Part shown: positions 1 to 7,877 of the stretch, piece after piece
Layout: each line of letters opens with the position of its first letter
How positions within the stretch are numbered: position 1 is the stretch's first letter
Source: Pseudomonas fulva
GTDB lineage: Bacteria; Pseudomonadota; Gammaproteobacteria; Pseudomonadales; Pseudomonadaceae
NCBI RefSeq assembly: GCF_023517795.1
Contig: NZ_CP082928.1
Span: 1,426,001-1,490,000, forward strand
Length of the DNA stretch: 64,000 nucleotides
Reading direction: 5' to 3'
Translations under genes and position numbers: made by a program
Notes under the pieces: generated by a model
Told to the model about the DNA's origin: nothing
What the model saw: only the letters and a program-made list of their open reading frames with translations
Database searches by the model: none

Positions 1-50
1 CACCACAAACGTCACCACAAACATCGTCACCGCTAACCATCATTTCACCA

Positions 51-74
51 TCAAGGGCGCTTCGGCGCCCTTGA
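51..74. terminator. GC-rich hairpin with UUCG loop downstream of thioesterase gene
   Basis: Ten-base-pair stem TCAAGGGCGC / GCGCCCTTGA closed by a TTCG tetraloop, five bases beyond the stop of the minus-strand thioesterase gene. No T-run follows on either strand, so it may act as an RNA 3'-end stabiliser rather than a strong intrinsic terminator. The first 50 bases of the window show nothing else. Confidence 0.5.
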
Positions 75-78
75 CCGT

Positions 79-513
79 TCAGGTCTGCAGCAAGCGCTCC
101 ATCGCCTGGCGCAATGACTGGGGAATCGTCACTGGCTGATTGCTCTGCCGCTCCACGAACACGTGCACGAAGCGCCCCGCCGCACAGGCCTGCATTTGCC
201 CTTCGCGAAACACCGCCAGTTCGTACTGCACCGAGCTGTTGCCCAGCTTGCCGACGCGCAGGCCGACTTCGATGCGCTCGGGAAAGGCGATCGACTCGAA
301 ATAGTCGCAGCTCGAGCTGACCACGAAACCGACGACTTCCCCGCGATGAATATCCAGGCCGCCCACTTCGATCAGGTAGCTGTTCACCGCCGTGTCGAAA
401 TAGCCGTAGTAGGTGACGTTGTTGACGTGGCCATACAGGTCGTTGTCGTGCCAGCGCGTGGTGATCGGCTGGAAATGCCGGTAATGCTCGCGCAGATGCT
501 GCGTCTGTTGCAT
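79..513 (-). CDS. YbgC/FcbC-type acyl-CoA thioesterase
   Basis: Small hotdog-fold thioesterase of the 4-hydroxybenzoyl-CoA thioesterase group, expected to hydrolyse an acyl-CoA or similar thioester in the cytoplasm. The segment HDNDLYGHVNN at residues 22-32 has the family active-site Asp (Asp25) followed by the G-H-V-N-N turn, and 144 residues is the normal single-domain length. The start at 513 has GAGGT about nine bases upstream. It lies 81 bases downstream of an iron-type alcohol dehydrogenase on the same strand, so the pair is probably co-transcribed and may handle a shared aldehyde or acyl-CoA intermediate. The substrate cannot be read from the sequence. Confidence 0.85.
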   Translation of the reverse strand: MQQTQHLREHYRHFQPITTRWHDNDLYGHVNNVTYYGYFDTAVNSYLIEVGGLDIHRGEVVGFVVSSSCDYFESIAFPERIEVGLRVGKLGNSSVQYELAVFREGQMQACAAGRFVHVFVERQSNQPVTIPQSLRQAMERLLQT

Positions 514-594
514 GGGCTGCCACCTCGCGGAAGGACAAGAGCCAGCATGGTGCCGGCCTCTCGCTTCAGTGACAACCTGGACGGTGTACGACGA

Positions 595-1758
595 TCAGTA
601 CGCCACCTGGTAGATGGCCAACGCATGGGCCTGGGTCATCTCCCGCGGATTGTTGGCCAGCAGGCGCTCGTGCAGCATGGCGTCGGTGGCCAGCCGCGGT
701 AACAGCGATTGTTCGACGCCTACATCACGCAGGCGCGCCGGCAGGCCACTACGCTCGCTGAGATCCGCCAGTTCGATGATGAACTGCTCGGTGTGATCCG
801 TCGCATCGCCACTGCGCAGGCGCTCGCCCAACAGCAGTGGCGCCAACTCCTCGTAAAGCGGCGCAGCCACCGAGGCGTTGAAGCCGAGCACATGGGGCAG
901 CAGCACCGCCGTGCTGACCCCATGGGGCACCTGGCAATGACCGCCCAGCGGATAGGCCAGTGCATGCACCGCCGCCAGCGGTGCGTTGGCATAGGCCTGC
1001 CCGGCCAGGCAGGCGCCCAGCAGCATGGCTTGCCGGACCTCGCGATTGCTACCGTTGTGCACGGCTTCGTCCAGGTTGGCACCGAGCAGGGTCAAGGCTT
1101 CACGAGCGAACATGTCGGAGAGCGGATTCTTGCGCCGCGCACCGGTGTAGGCCTCCACCGCATGCCCCATGGCCAACACGCCGCAGGCGGCGGTCACCGG
1201 CGCCGGCAATTGCAGGGTGAGCTCGGCATCGAGCAGTGCCAGATCCGGCAACAGCCGCGCCGATACCACCGCGACCCGAGTCGCGTGCTCCGTCGTCACC
1301 ACGGCGATCGGCGTCACCTCGGACCCGCTGCCGGCCGTGGTCGGCACCTGAATCAGCGGCAGGCGCTGCCCCACCGCCTTGTCGATACCGTAGAGGTCAC
1401 GCAACTGCTGTCGGCAATCGGGATGGGCCAGTTGCGCAGTCAGCTTGGCCACATCCAGGGAGCTGCCGCCACCAAAGCCGATGACCAGGCTCGCCTGAAC
1501 GTCTCTGGCGAACTGCGCAGCGCGGTTGATCACGTTCTCCGGCGCACCGGCGAGCACGCCATCGAAAACGTGCAGCGCCACGCCACGGTTGGCAAAAGCG
1601 CTGCGCACCTCTTCGAAGAAATCCTGGCGGGCAATGCCGGCATCGGTGACCAGTACCACGGAGCGAGCCCCCCAGGCCTGGCAGAGGGGCACCAGGCGCT
1701 GAACGGCCCCTGGCTCGCAGATGAGATGGGCGGCTGTCGCGAAACTGAATGGCTGCAT
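595..1758 (-). CDS. Iron-containing (group III) alcohol dehydrogenase
   Basis: NAD(P)-dependent, metal-dependent alcohol dehydrogenase of the Fe-ADH/maleylacetate reductase superfamily, 387 residues, soluble. The nucleotide-binding GGGSSLDVAKL stretch (near residue 95) and the GSGSEVTPIAV motif are intact, and the metal-ligand histidines lie in AMGHAVEAY and in the segment around AYPLGGH. An in-frame ATG exists at 1839, but the start at 1758 is chosen because AGAGGAA precedes it and homology begins at MQPFSF. The usual DALTHAIEAY motif reads VLAMGHAVEAY, a modest departure. It precedes the thioesterase in an apparent two-gene unit. The substrate is unknown; lactaldehyde, butanol and maleylacetate enzymes all belong to this family. 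Confidence 0.85.
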   Translation of the reverse strand: MQPFSFATAAHLICEPGAVQRLVPLCQAWGARSVVLVTDAGIARQDFFEEVRSAFANRGVALHVFDGVLAGAPENVINRAAQFARDVQASLVIGFGGGSSLDVAKLTAQLAHPDCRQQLRDLYGIDKAVGQRLPLIQVPTTAGSGSEVTPIAVVTTEHATRVAVVSARLLPDLALLDAELTLQLPAPVTAACGVLAMGHAVEAYTGARRKNPLSDMFAREALTLLGANLDEAVHNGSNREVRQAMLLGACLAGQAYANAPLAAVHALAYPLGGHCQVPHGVSTAVLLPHVLGFNASVAAPLYEELAPLLLGERLRSGDATDHTEQFIIELADLSERSGLPARLRDVGVEQSLLPRLATDAMLHERLLANNPREMTQAHALAIYQVAY

Positions 1759-2166
1759 GGCGCGTTCCTCTTCTGATGCGGCGCGAAATCGCGCGAGAGA
1801 CCGTGCCTCTTTCACCCTTGGATCGCAGCGTCCTGGCAAGGCCTCTGTTCATAGTAGGCCGTGAGCCCGTCTCTGCCCGGAAAAGCACGAAATGGCAGCC
1901 GTTCGTCGATTGCCTGGCGATAGCCAGCGTGCCAGTTCCCTCGCCGCCTTTTGCCCCGCAGCTGGACGCCTGATCCACGCGGGCTTGCCCAGCCCAGTTA
2001 TCACGCGGCTTTCAGCCATAACCACGAAGATCGTGAAAGAAGACGACAATTGCTCCTGAAAAAAGTGCTAGTCCATCCTGTTCTTGTGGTTATGCCATAT
2101 CTGCCTAAAGCCTTCCGCTCCCCCGGCTTAGACTGAAACCATCGAAGTGAAAGACGGAGGTGAATC
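1759..2166. other. 408-base intergenic region with no gene
   Basis: This stretch separates the divergent alcohol dehydrogenase (minus) and coiled-coil protein (plus) genes, so it should hold a promoter for each. I see no convincing -35/-10 pair, no strong hairpin and no coding-like reading frame. Only the ribosome-binding sites at its two edges are clear (AGAGGAA for the dehydrogenase and GGAGGTG just before 2167). Confidence 0.5.
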
Positions 2167-2670
2167 ATGCCCCTTTCCATCGACGGCATGAATATCGGCC
2201 AGTACAGCTATCGGCCACTTGGCAATACCAACAACGGCCTGCAGACCAACGCCATAGACCGGGTAACGCCCGCGGCGCAGCGTTTGAGCGACGCTCAGGA
2301 ACGGCTGCTGGAGCGCCGGCGCCTGGATCAGGAACGCCAGGATCAGCTGCGTGAAGCGCGTGAAGAGCGCATCGCTCAGCAGGAACTTGAAGAAGAACAG
2401 GCCCTGCAGGTGCGCCTGGAACGCCAGGAGGCGGCTCGGGCACTGGATGAGCAATTACGTGAACAGCGGCTTGAGACGCTTCAGGAGCAACGCCAGGAAG
2501 TGCTCAATCCACTGTCCGCTGAAAGCCTCGCACGGCAGCGGGTGCAAACGGAAATCACCCCACCGGCGGCAAACAATCCGCAAATCAGCCCGCGGTTCGC
2601 TGCCGAGGCGATTTCCACTTATCGCCAGACCGAATCCCCGGACTTTATCGGCCGCAGTCTGGTTGCCTGA
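2167..2670 (+). CDS. Hypothetical coiled-coil protein
   Basis: Unrecognised 167-residue soluble protein. Residues about 35-115 are almost entirely Glu, Arg, Gln, Leu and Ala in heptad-like order (for example QERQDQLREAREERI), predicting one long charged alpha-helical coiled coil, followed by a Pro-rich linker (EITPPAANNP) and a short C-terminal tail. There is no signal peptide, membrane segment or Cys. A strong ribosome-binding site (GGAGGTG) supports the ATG at 2167. It stands alone between divergent and convergent neighbours and ends at a strong terminator. I cannot assign a function; a structural or adaptor role is only a guess. Confidence 0.75.
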   Translation: MPLSIDGMNIGQYSYRPLGNTNNGLQTNAIDRVTPAAQRLSDAQERLLERRRLDQERQDQLREAREERIAQQELEEEQALQVRLERQEAARALDEQLREQRLETLQEQRQEVLNPLSAESLARQRVQTEITPPAANNPQISPRFAAEAISTYRQTESPDFIGRSLVA

Positions 2671-2677
2671 TCCCAGC

Positions 2678-2737
2678 AAAAAACCGGGCCCTCGGTCGTA
2701 TCGCCATTCACGATACGACCGAGGGCCCGGTTGTTTT
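2678..2737. terminator. Strong bidirectional intrinsic terminator
   Basis: A perfect 20-base-pair stem (2684-2703 with 2711-2730), loop of seven bases, begins CCGGGCCCTCGG. Six A residues lie on its left and TTGTTTT on its right, so it can terminate the plus-strand coiled-coil gene and transcripts arriving from the opposite strand. It starts 14 bases after the stop codon of the coiled-coil gene. Confidence 0.9.
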
Positions 2738-2751
2738 ACGTCCCGGATCGG

Positions 2752-2787
2752 AAAAGGGCGTTCACTCGCTGGAGTAAACGCCCTTTA
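2752..2787 (-). terminator. Intrinsic terminator of the ribosome hibernation factor gene
   Basis: Inverted repeat AAAGGGCGTT (2753-2762) and AACGCCCTTT (2777-2786), lying just beyond the minus-strand stop codon at 2790. On the minus strand the stem runs into TTTTCC, a short U-tract. It sits next to the larger bidirectional terminator, so the two convergent genes each have their own hairpin. Confidence 0.8.
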
Positions 2788-2789
2788 TG

Positions 2790-3209
2790 TCACTCCTTAC
2801 CCAGTGCCTCCTGACGCTGCAGAAACTCTTCCTGCAACAGCGCGTCAGCGTTCTCCGCCTCGCCTTCGAGCTGCTGCTGCAGATGCCCGGTACCGACCGG
2901 CTTGCTTTCCAGCTTGCCCACCAGGTGCTCGAGGGCATGGCGCATCTTCTCGGCAGCGCCTTCGATGGCCTGCTCCAGCGACTCGGCCTTGTGGGTCACG
3001 GACAACGGTTGGTGCCCCTTGGGGCGCGCTTCGATCTGGCAGCGCTTATCATCGGCACCGCTCTTGCTGCCATTCTCGTCACCAATATGTACTTCTACCC
3101 GCGACAGGAATTCTTCAAAGCGCTCCAGTCGATCCGCCACCGATGCGCCCACCCATTCCTGGAGACGCGCACTGCCTTCGATATGGTTGCTGTTCACATG
3201 AACTTGCAT
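2790..3209 (-). CDS. HPF/RaiA-family ribosome-associated hibernation factor (short form)
   Basis: Ribosome-binding translation inhibitor of the sigma-54 modulation/HPF/RaiA family. The beta-alpha-beta-beta-beta-alpha domain occupies residues 1-100 (starts MQVHVNSNHIEG; later VEVHIGDENG and CQIEARPKGHQPL), followed by an acidic Gln/Glu-rich tail of about 35 residues. The tail lacks the dimerisation domain of long HPF proteins, so the product resembles the RaiA/HPF-short class that binds the 30S decoding region in stationary phase. GAGGAA lies eight bases before the ATG. It stands alone, away from the rpoN operon where the usual Pseudomonas hpf is found, so it is probably a second paralogue. 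Confidence 0.85.
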   Translation of the reverse strand: MQVHVNSNHIEGSARLQEWVGASVADRLERFEEFLSRVEVHIGDENGSKSGADDKRCQIEARPKGHQPLSVTHKAESLEQAIEGAAEKMRHALEHLVGKLESKPVGTGHLQQQLEGEAENADALLQEEFLQRQEALGKE

Positions 3210-3322
3210 GGTCTTCCTCGCTTTTGACGGGTCTACAGGCTTGGAGGCAAGCGATCATGACTAGGTTCCTGCTGATTACCGCCACTACCGGCGAGTACCG
3301 CAGCGGCGCGCGGAGGGCGTGA

Positions 3323-3925
3323 TCAGAACCGATCGCGGATCACCACCTCGTCGAACGGCAGCTTGCCGATCCGCGGCTTGGCGTCGATGGCCTTCTTGCC
3401 CACCGCGACCATCAAACCGATCACATGGTTGTCCGGCAGGTTGATCAGCTTGGCCACGGCGTCGAAATCGAAGCCGTCCATGGGGCAGGAATCCAGGCCC
3501 TTGCCGCGCGCGGCGAGCATCAGGGTCTGCGCCACCAGGCCGCAGCTGCGCATGGTCTCGTCGCGCTGCACCTGGGGCTTGTCGCGGTAATAGTTGTCGA
3601 TGGCTCCGGCCATGAACTGCTGCACCTCAACCGGCGCGCCATCCCACACGCGGTTGACGTTCTTTTCCCAGCTGTCGAGCTGGGCGCATACCACCACCAG
3701 CATCGAGGCATCGGTCATCTGCGCCTGGCCCCAGCCGACCTCGCGGATCTGCTGACGCAAGGCCGGGTCGCTGACTTCCACCAGGCGCACGTGCTGCAGG
3801 TTGAAGGCGGTTGGCGCGAGCAGCGCCAGTTGCAGCAACTCGTTCTTTTCTTCGCTGCTCAAGGTGAAACCGGCGTCATAACCTTTGACGGCGCGGCGGC
3901 TACGGATGGCTTCATCGATATGCAT
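3323..3925 (-). CDS. NAD(P)H-dependent nitroreductase family protein
   Basis: FMN-dependent oxidoreductase of the nitroreductase family, 200 residues, cytoplasmic. The N-terminal SRRAVKGYD (residues 8-16) is the usual SRRSxRxF-type FMN-phosphate binding motif, the APTAFNLQ segment follows at about residues 39-46, and the C-terminal LPFDEVV is typical. The start at 3925 (MHIDEAIRSRR) has GGAG upstream; an in-frame extension to 4177 has no family similarity. It is divergent from the Mla-like operon. The physiological substrate (quinone, nitroaromatic or enal) is not determinable. Confidence 0.85.
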   Translation of the reverse strand: MHIDEAIRSRRAVKGYDAGFTLSSEEKNELLQLALLAPTAFNLQHVRLVEVSDPALRQQIREVGWGQAQMTDASMLVVVCAQLDSWEKNVNRVWDGAPVEVQQFMAGAIDNYYRDKPQVQRDETMRSCGLVAQTLMLAARGKGLDSCPMDGFDFDAVAKLINLPDNHVIGLMVAVGKKAIDAKPRIGKLPFDEVVIRDRF

Positions 3926-4168
3926 GGCAAACTCCAGAGGAATGTAAAACCGCCACATGCTAGGCAAGCCGAAGCAGCAACGCCAGCTGCCCATTCCGAT
4001 CGAATTCATCGCCTGTAACGATTTATCCGAACCGCTGCCGCCACGGGTGAGTCGATTACCCAGAGCCGATCGGAGCGACCCTGCCCTGCCCAGGATCGCC
4101 CGATGCAACGCCGCCATGCCCCATTCACGACTGTTCCAACGCAAGCCTCGAGCGCTAAGCTGTCGCCC

Positions 4169-5299
4169 ATGACCCAATCGCCCTACATCAGCCTGCCCAC
4201 TGCCGACGCCGATGCGCTGAAGCTAGGTGGCGACTGGACGCTCGCCCACTATGCCGCGCTGCTGCCTCAGGTCGACGAGGCTCGGCCGGTGCTGGATGAA
4301 CACCGGCGTATCGACCTCAGCGAACTGGACGCTCTGGACACCGCCGGTGCCAGCCTGCTGGTCGAGTTGCTGGGCGCCGAGCGGCTGATCGGGCTGCTGC
4401 CCGAGGGTGCGCTCAGTGACGAGCGCCGCGCACTGTTGCACACCGTCGCCACGGCCATGCTGCAGAATCAGCAACTGATCGAGCACCCGCGCCGTTCCAG
4501 TTGGCGCGAGTTCTTCGGGCATGTCGGCGAGGTGGTCGAAGGCGTCTGGCACAAGGGCGTGGGCCTTCTGGGCTTCGTCGGCCTGACGCTGAGCAGCATG
4601 CTGCTGATCCTGCTCAACCCGCGCCGCTGGCGCCTGACATCGCTGGCCTCGCATCTCGAGCAGATCGGCCTCAACGCCGTGCCGATCATCGCCCTGCTGA
4701 CCTTTCTGGTCGGCGCCGTGGTGGCCTTTCTCGGCGCCACCATCCTGCGGGACTTCGGCGCGACCATCTACACGGTCGACCTGGTGGCGTTTTCCTTTCT
4801 GCGCGAGTTCGGCGTGCTGCTGACCGCCATCCTCATGGCCGGCCGTACCGCGAGCGCCTTCACCGCGCAGATCGGTTCGATGAAGGCCAACGAGGAGATC
4901 GACGCGATCCGCACCCTGGGCCTCGACCCCATGGAGTTGCTGGTGCTGCCGCGGGTGTTCGCCATGCTGATCGCCCTGCCGCTGCTGACCTTCGTCGCCA
5001 TGGTCTGCGGCATGCTCGGCGGCGCCATGGTGTGCCTGATCACGCTGGACATCTCGCCGTCGATGTTCCTGTACCTGCTGCAGGAAAACATCCCGCTCAC
5101 GCATTTTCTGGTCGGCATGGGCAAGGCGCCGATCTTCGCCTTCCTGATCGCGGTGATCGGCTGCCTGGAAGGCTTCAAGGTCACCGGCAGCGCCCAGTCG
5201 GTGGGCGAACGCACCACCTCGAGCGTGGTGCAGTCGATCTTCGTGGTCATCGTGGTCGATGCCGTGGCCGCATTGTTTCTGATGGAGATGGGCTGGTGA
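4169..5299 (+). CDS. MlaE-like ABC permease with N-terminal STAS-like domain
   Basis: Inner-membrane permease of an MCE-type lipid transporter, 376 residues. Residues 1-115 form a soluble STAS-like domain (DLSELDALDTAGASLL resembles the anti-sigma-antagonist core), and the remainder is a MlaE/YrbE domain with five or six hydrophobic helices and the conserved GRTASAFTAQIGSMKANEEI loop that contacts the ATPase. In canonical Mla the STAS protein MlaB is separate; here it is fused. The start at 4169 is chosen over an in-frame ATG at 4103 because homology begins at TQSPYISL. The next gene overlaps by four bases (GTGA). From memory this matches PAO1 PA3211. Confidence 0.9.
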   Translation: MTQSPYISLPTADADALKLGGDWTLAHYAALLPQVDEARPVLDEHRRIDLSELDALDTAGASLLVELLGAERLIGLLPEGALSDERRALLHTVATAMLQNQQLIEHPRRSSWREFFGHVGEVVEGVWHKGVGLLGFVGLTLSSMLLILLNPRRWRLTSLASHLEQIGLNAVPIIALLTFLVGAVVAFLGATILRDFGATIYTVDLVAFSFLREFGVLLTAILMAGRTASAFTAQIGSMKANEEIDAIRTLGLDPMELLVLPRVFAMLIALPLLTFVAMVCGMLGGAMVCLITLDISPSMFLYLLQENIPLTHFLVGMGKAPIFAFLIAVIGCLEGFKVTGSAQSVGERTTSSVVQSIFVVIVVDAVAALFLMEMGW

Positions 5300-6075
5300 G
5301 TGGCGAAGCGATCATCCAGGTCCGCGACCTGACCAACCAGTTCGGCCCGCAGGTGGTGCACCAGCACCTGGATCTGGATCTGTACCGGGGTGAGGTGCTC
5401 GGCGTGGTCGGCGGCTCGGGCACCGGCAAGTCGGTACTGCTGCGCACCATCGTCGGCCTGCGTGAACCGGATGCCGGTACGGTGCGGGTATTCGGCGACG
5501 ACCTGCTGACCCTGCCCGCCGGGCGGCGCTCCGAGCTGGAGCGGCGCTTCGGCGTGCTCTACCAGCGCGGCGCGCTGTTCTCGTCGCTCACCGTGCTGGA
5601 GAACATCGCCCTGCCGTTGATCGAGCATGCGGGCCTCACTCGTGCCCAGGCCGAGCGCCTGGCCGAGTCCAAGGTGGCGCTGGTCGGCCTGCCGGCCCAC
5701 GCCGGCGACAAGTACCCGACCGAGCTGTCCGGCGGCATGGTCAAGCGCGCCGCCCTGGCCCGCGCCCTGGCCCTGGAGCCGGACATCCTGTTTCTCGACG
5801 AGCCGACCGCAGGCCTCGATCCGATCGGCGCGGCGGCCTTCGACCAGTTGATCCGCACCCTGCGCGACGCCCTCGGGCTCAGCGTGTTTCTGGTCACCCA
5901 CGACCTGGATACGCTCTACACCCTGTGCGACCGCGTGGCCGTGTTGTCACAGAAGCGGGTGCTGGTGGCCGACACGCTGGACGTGGTCGCCGCCACCGAT
6001 GATCCCTGGATACACGACTACTTCCATGGCCCGCGCGGACGCGCGGCCGAACAGGCTGCAGCGAGGATTAGCTGA
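5296..6075 (+). CDS. MlaF-like ABC transporter ATP-binding protein
   Basis: Cytoplasmic ATPase that powers the MCE lipid transporter, 259 residues. Walker A is GGSGTGKS (about residues 40-47), the signature is LSGGMVKR, Walker B is ILFLDEPTAGLDP and the switch His is in VTHD. LSGGM followed by a lysine is characteristic of MlaF-type ATPases. The start is a GTG at 5296 that overlaps the permease stop as GTGA, indicating translational coupling; there is no ATG nearby in frame. The stop is immediately followed by the ATG of the MCE gene. Confidence 0.92.
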   Translation: MSGEAIIQVRDLTNQFGPQVVHQHLDLDLYRGEVLGVVGGSGTGKSVLLRTIVGLREPDAGTVRVFGDDLLTLPAGRRSELERRFGVLYQRGALFSSLTVLENIALPLIEHAGLTRAQAERLAESKVALVGLPAHAGDKYPTELSGGMVKRAALARALALEPDILFLDEPTAGLDPIGAAAFDQLIRTLRDALGLSVFLVTHDLDTLYTLCDRVAVLSQKRVLVADTLDVVAATDDPWIHDYFHGPRGRAAEQAAARIS

Positions 6076-6993
6076 ATGGAACCACGCGCCCATCACGTCT
6101 TGATCGGCATGTTCACGGTGGCGATCGTCAGCGCCATCCTGGTGTTTGCCCTGTGGCTGGGCAAGACCAGCGCCGACAAGCAGTTCAACTACTACGAGGT
6201 GATCTTCACCGAAGCGGTCAGCGGCCTGTCCCAGGGCAGCGCGGTGCAGTACAGCGGCATCCGCGTCGGCGACGTCACCAGCCTGACCCTCGACCCGCAG
6301 GACCCGCGCAAGGTACACGCCAATATCCGCATCACCGGCACCACGCCGATCAAGGAAGATACCCGCGCGCGCCTGACCATCACCAATATCACCGGCGGTG
6401 CGGTGATCCAGCTGCACGGTGGCTCGCCCGAGAGCCCGGCGCTGAAAGCCCGCGATGGCCGCACGCCGGTGATCATCGCCGACCGCTCACCGCTGTCGCG
6501 GCTGATGGCCAATGGCGAGGACCTGATGATCAGCGTGACCCGCCTGCTCGACCGCGCCAACGCCATGTTCTCCCGGGAGAACACCGAAAATATCGCCAAG
6601 ACCCTGCGTAACCTGGAGCAGATCACCGCCAGTGTGTCCGAGCAACGCGAGGAGCTGCGCGAAGCCCTCGCGCAAATGTCCGCCGCGGGGCGCGAGGCCA
6701 GCGCCCTGATGAACAACGCCAACCGGCTGTTCAGCGGCCCGGCACAGAACACCCTGGAGAGCGCCGAACGCCTGGCCGCCTCGCTGGAGCGCAGCAGCAG
6801 CAATATCGAACAGCTGCTGCAGGACAACCGCGCGGCCCTCGACGGCGGCATGCAGGGCATCGGTGAACTCGGCCCGGCGATCAACGAGCTGCGTGACACC
6901 CTGGGCTCGCTGCGCTCGTTCTCGCGACGCCTGGAGGAAGACCCCGCCGGCTATCTGCTGCGCAGCGACAGCATCAAGGAGTTTCAACCATGA
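6076..6993 (+). CDS. MCE/MlaD-family substrate-binding protein
   Basis: Periplasmic lipid-binding subunit, 305 residues, anchored by one N-terminal helix (residues about 10-30, VAIVSAILVFALWLG). The MCE domain (about 38-120) contains the typical VSGLSQGSAVQYSGIRVG element. A long C-terminal helical region (170-290), rich in Glu, Leu, Ala and Arg, would extend across the periplasm, as in other MCE proteins with long helical tails. It starts one base after the ATPase stop and overlaps the following lipoprotein gene by four bases, so the four genes form one coupled operon. Confidence 0.9.
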   Translation: MEPRAHHVLIGMFTVAIVSAILVFALWLGKTSADKQFNYYEVIFTEAVSGLSQGSAVQYSGIRVGDVTSLTLDPQDPRKVHANIRITGTTPIKEDTRARLTITNITGGAVIQLHGGSPESPALKARDGRTPVIIADRSPLSRLMANGEDLMISVTRLLDRANAMFSRENTENIAKTLRNLEQITASVSEQREELREALAQMSAAGREASALMNNANRLFSGPAQNTLESAERLAASLERSSSNIEQLLQDNRAALDGGMQGIGELGPAINELRDTLGSLRSFSRRLEEDPAGYLLRSDSIKEFQP

Positions 6994-7619
6994 AGGCAAT
7001 CGCCACCGCCGGCGCCCTGCTGCTGACCGGCCTACTCAGCGCCTGCTCGATTATTCCCACGGGCGAGGCGCTCGATGTGTACCTGCTGCCGAGCAGCCTG
7101 CCGGTCCGCGCCGCCGAGGCACCGCGGGAAAGCTGGTCGCTACGGGTCAATCGCCCGCAGAGCAGCCAGTTGCTGGACAGCCCGCGCATCGCCGTGCTGC
7201 CGCAAGGCGATCGGATCAGCGCCTACCAGGGCGCCCGCTGGAGCGACCGCGCGCCTGCACTGTTTCGCGACCGGCTGATCAGCGCCTTTCTCGATGACGG
7301 CCGCATCGGCGCCGTCAGCAGCGACGACAGCCGCCTGCAGGCCGACCTGGAGCTGAGCAGCGACCTGCGGGCCTTCCAGAGCGAGTACCGCAACGGCCGG
7401 CCCGAAGTGCATATCCTCCTCGATGCGCGCCTGGTACAGGCCGGCAACCAGCGCATCCTCGCCAGCCGCCGCTTCGAGGTCCGCCAGATCGCTAATGACA
7501 CGGCGGTAGAGGCAGTGGTCAAGACCTTCGGCATCGCCAATGACCAGCTGTCGCGGCAGTTGATGGATTGGGTGGTGGAGGAAGGCCGACGCAATGCGCC
7601 GGCTAGCAGCAAGCCCTGA
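6990..7619 (+). CDS. ABC-type transport auxiliary lipoprotein
   Basis: Outer-membrane-directed lipoprotein partner of the MCE system, 209 residues. The signal peptide ends in the lipobox LLSAC (Cys19), followed by a LptE/PqiC-like alpha-beta domain (VLPQGDRISAYQGARWSDR is the family signature region). It overlaps the MCE gene through ATGA. By analogy with PqiC it probably receives or supports the MCE tunnel at the outer membrane. The operon of permease, ATPase, MCE protein and lipoprotein resembles PAO1 PA3211-PA3214 and is distinct from the main ttg2/mla operon. Confidence 0.88.
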   Translation: MKAIATAGALLLTGLLSACSIIPTGEALDVYLLPSSLPVRAAEAPRESWSLRVNRPQSSQLLDSPRIAVLPQGDRISAYQGARWSDRAPALFRDRLISAFLDDGRIGAVSSDDSRLQADLELSSDLRAFQSEYRNGRPEVHILLDARLVQAGNQRILASRRFEVRQIANDTAVEAVVKTFGIANDQLSRQLMDWVVEEGRRNAPASSKP

Positions 7620-7670
7620 TCGGCGCAGCTCTTCTTCCTCATGTGATGGTAGCCATTCAGCGTTCTACTA

Positions 7671-7720
7671 TGGGAACGGGCTTGCCCGTGATTTTTTCGC
7701 GGGCATGGCCCGCTCCCACA
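7671..7720. repeat. Pseudomonas REP-type palindrome pair
   Basis: Two related imperfect palindromes in inverted order: TGGGAACGGGCTTGCCCGTG and TCGCGGGCATGGCCCGCTCC, separated by ATTTTT. This is the classic Pseudomonas REP core (GCGGGC..GCCCGCTCCCACA). It lies between the convergent MCE operon and clpB, where REPs commonly occur, and may also protect 3' ends. Confidence 0.8.
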
Positions 7721-7820
7721 GGGATACGCAGCAAGCTCTGAGAACCGCTGATAGCAATCTCCAGCGGGCGCCAACTACCTTACAGTTCACACAGGTCGAT
7801 GACAGTTATCGCTGCGTAAT

Positions 7821-7858
7821 AAAAAAGGCCGGTGCGATCACTCGCACCGGCCGTTTGT
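7821..7858. terminator. Bidirectional terminator of clpB
   Basis: Perfect 11-base-pair stem GGCCGGTGCGA (7827-7837) / TCGCACCGGCC (7842-7852) with a four-base loop. Six A residues lie to the left (a U-tract for minus-strand clpB) and GTTTGTTTT to the right. It sits about 20 bases after the clpB stop. Confidence 0.9.
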
Positions 7859-7877
7859 TTTGCTGCCGTTGCTGGCG

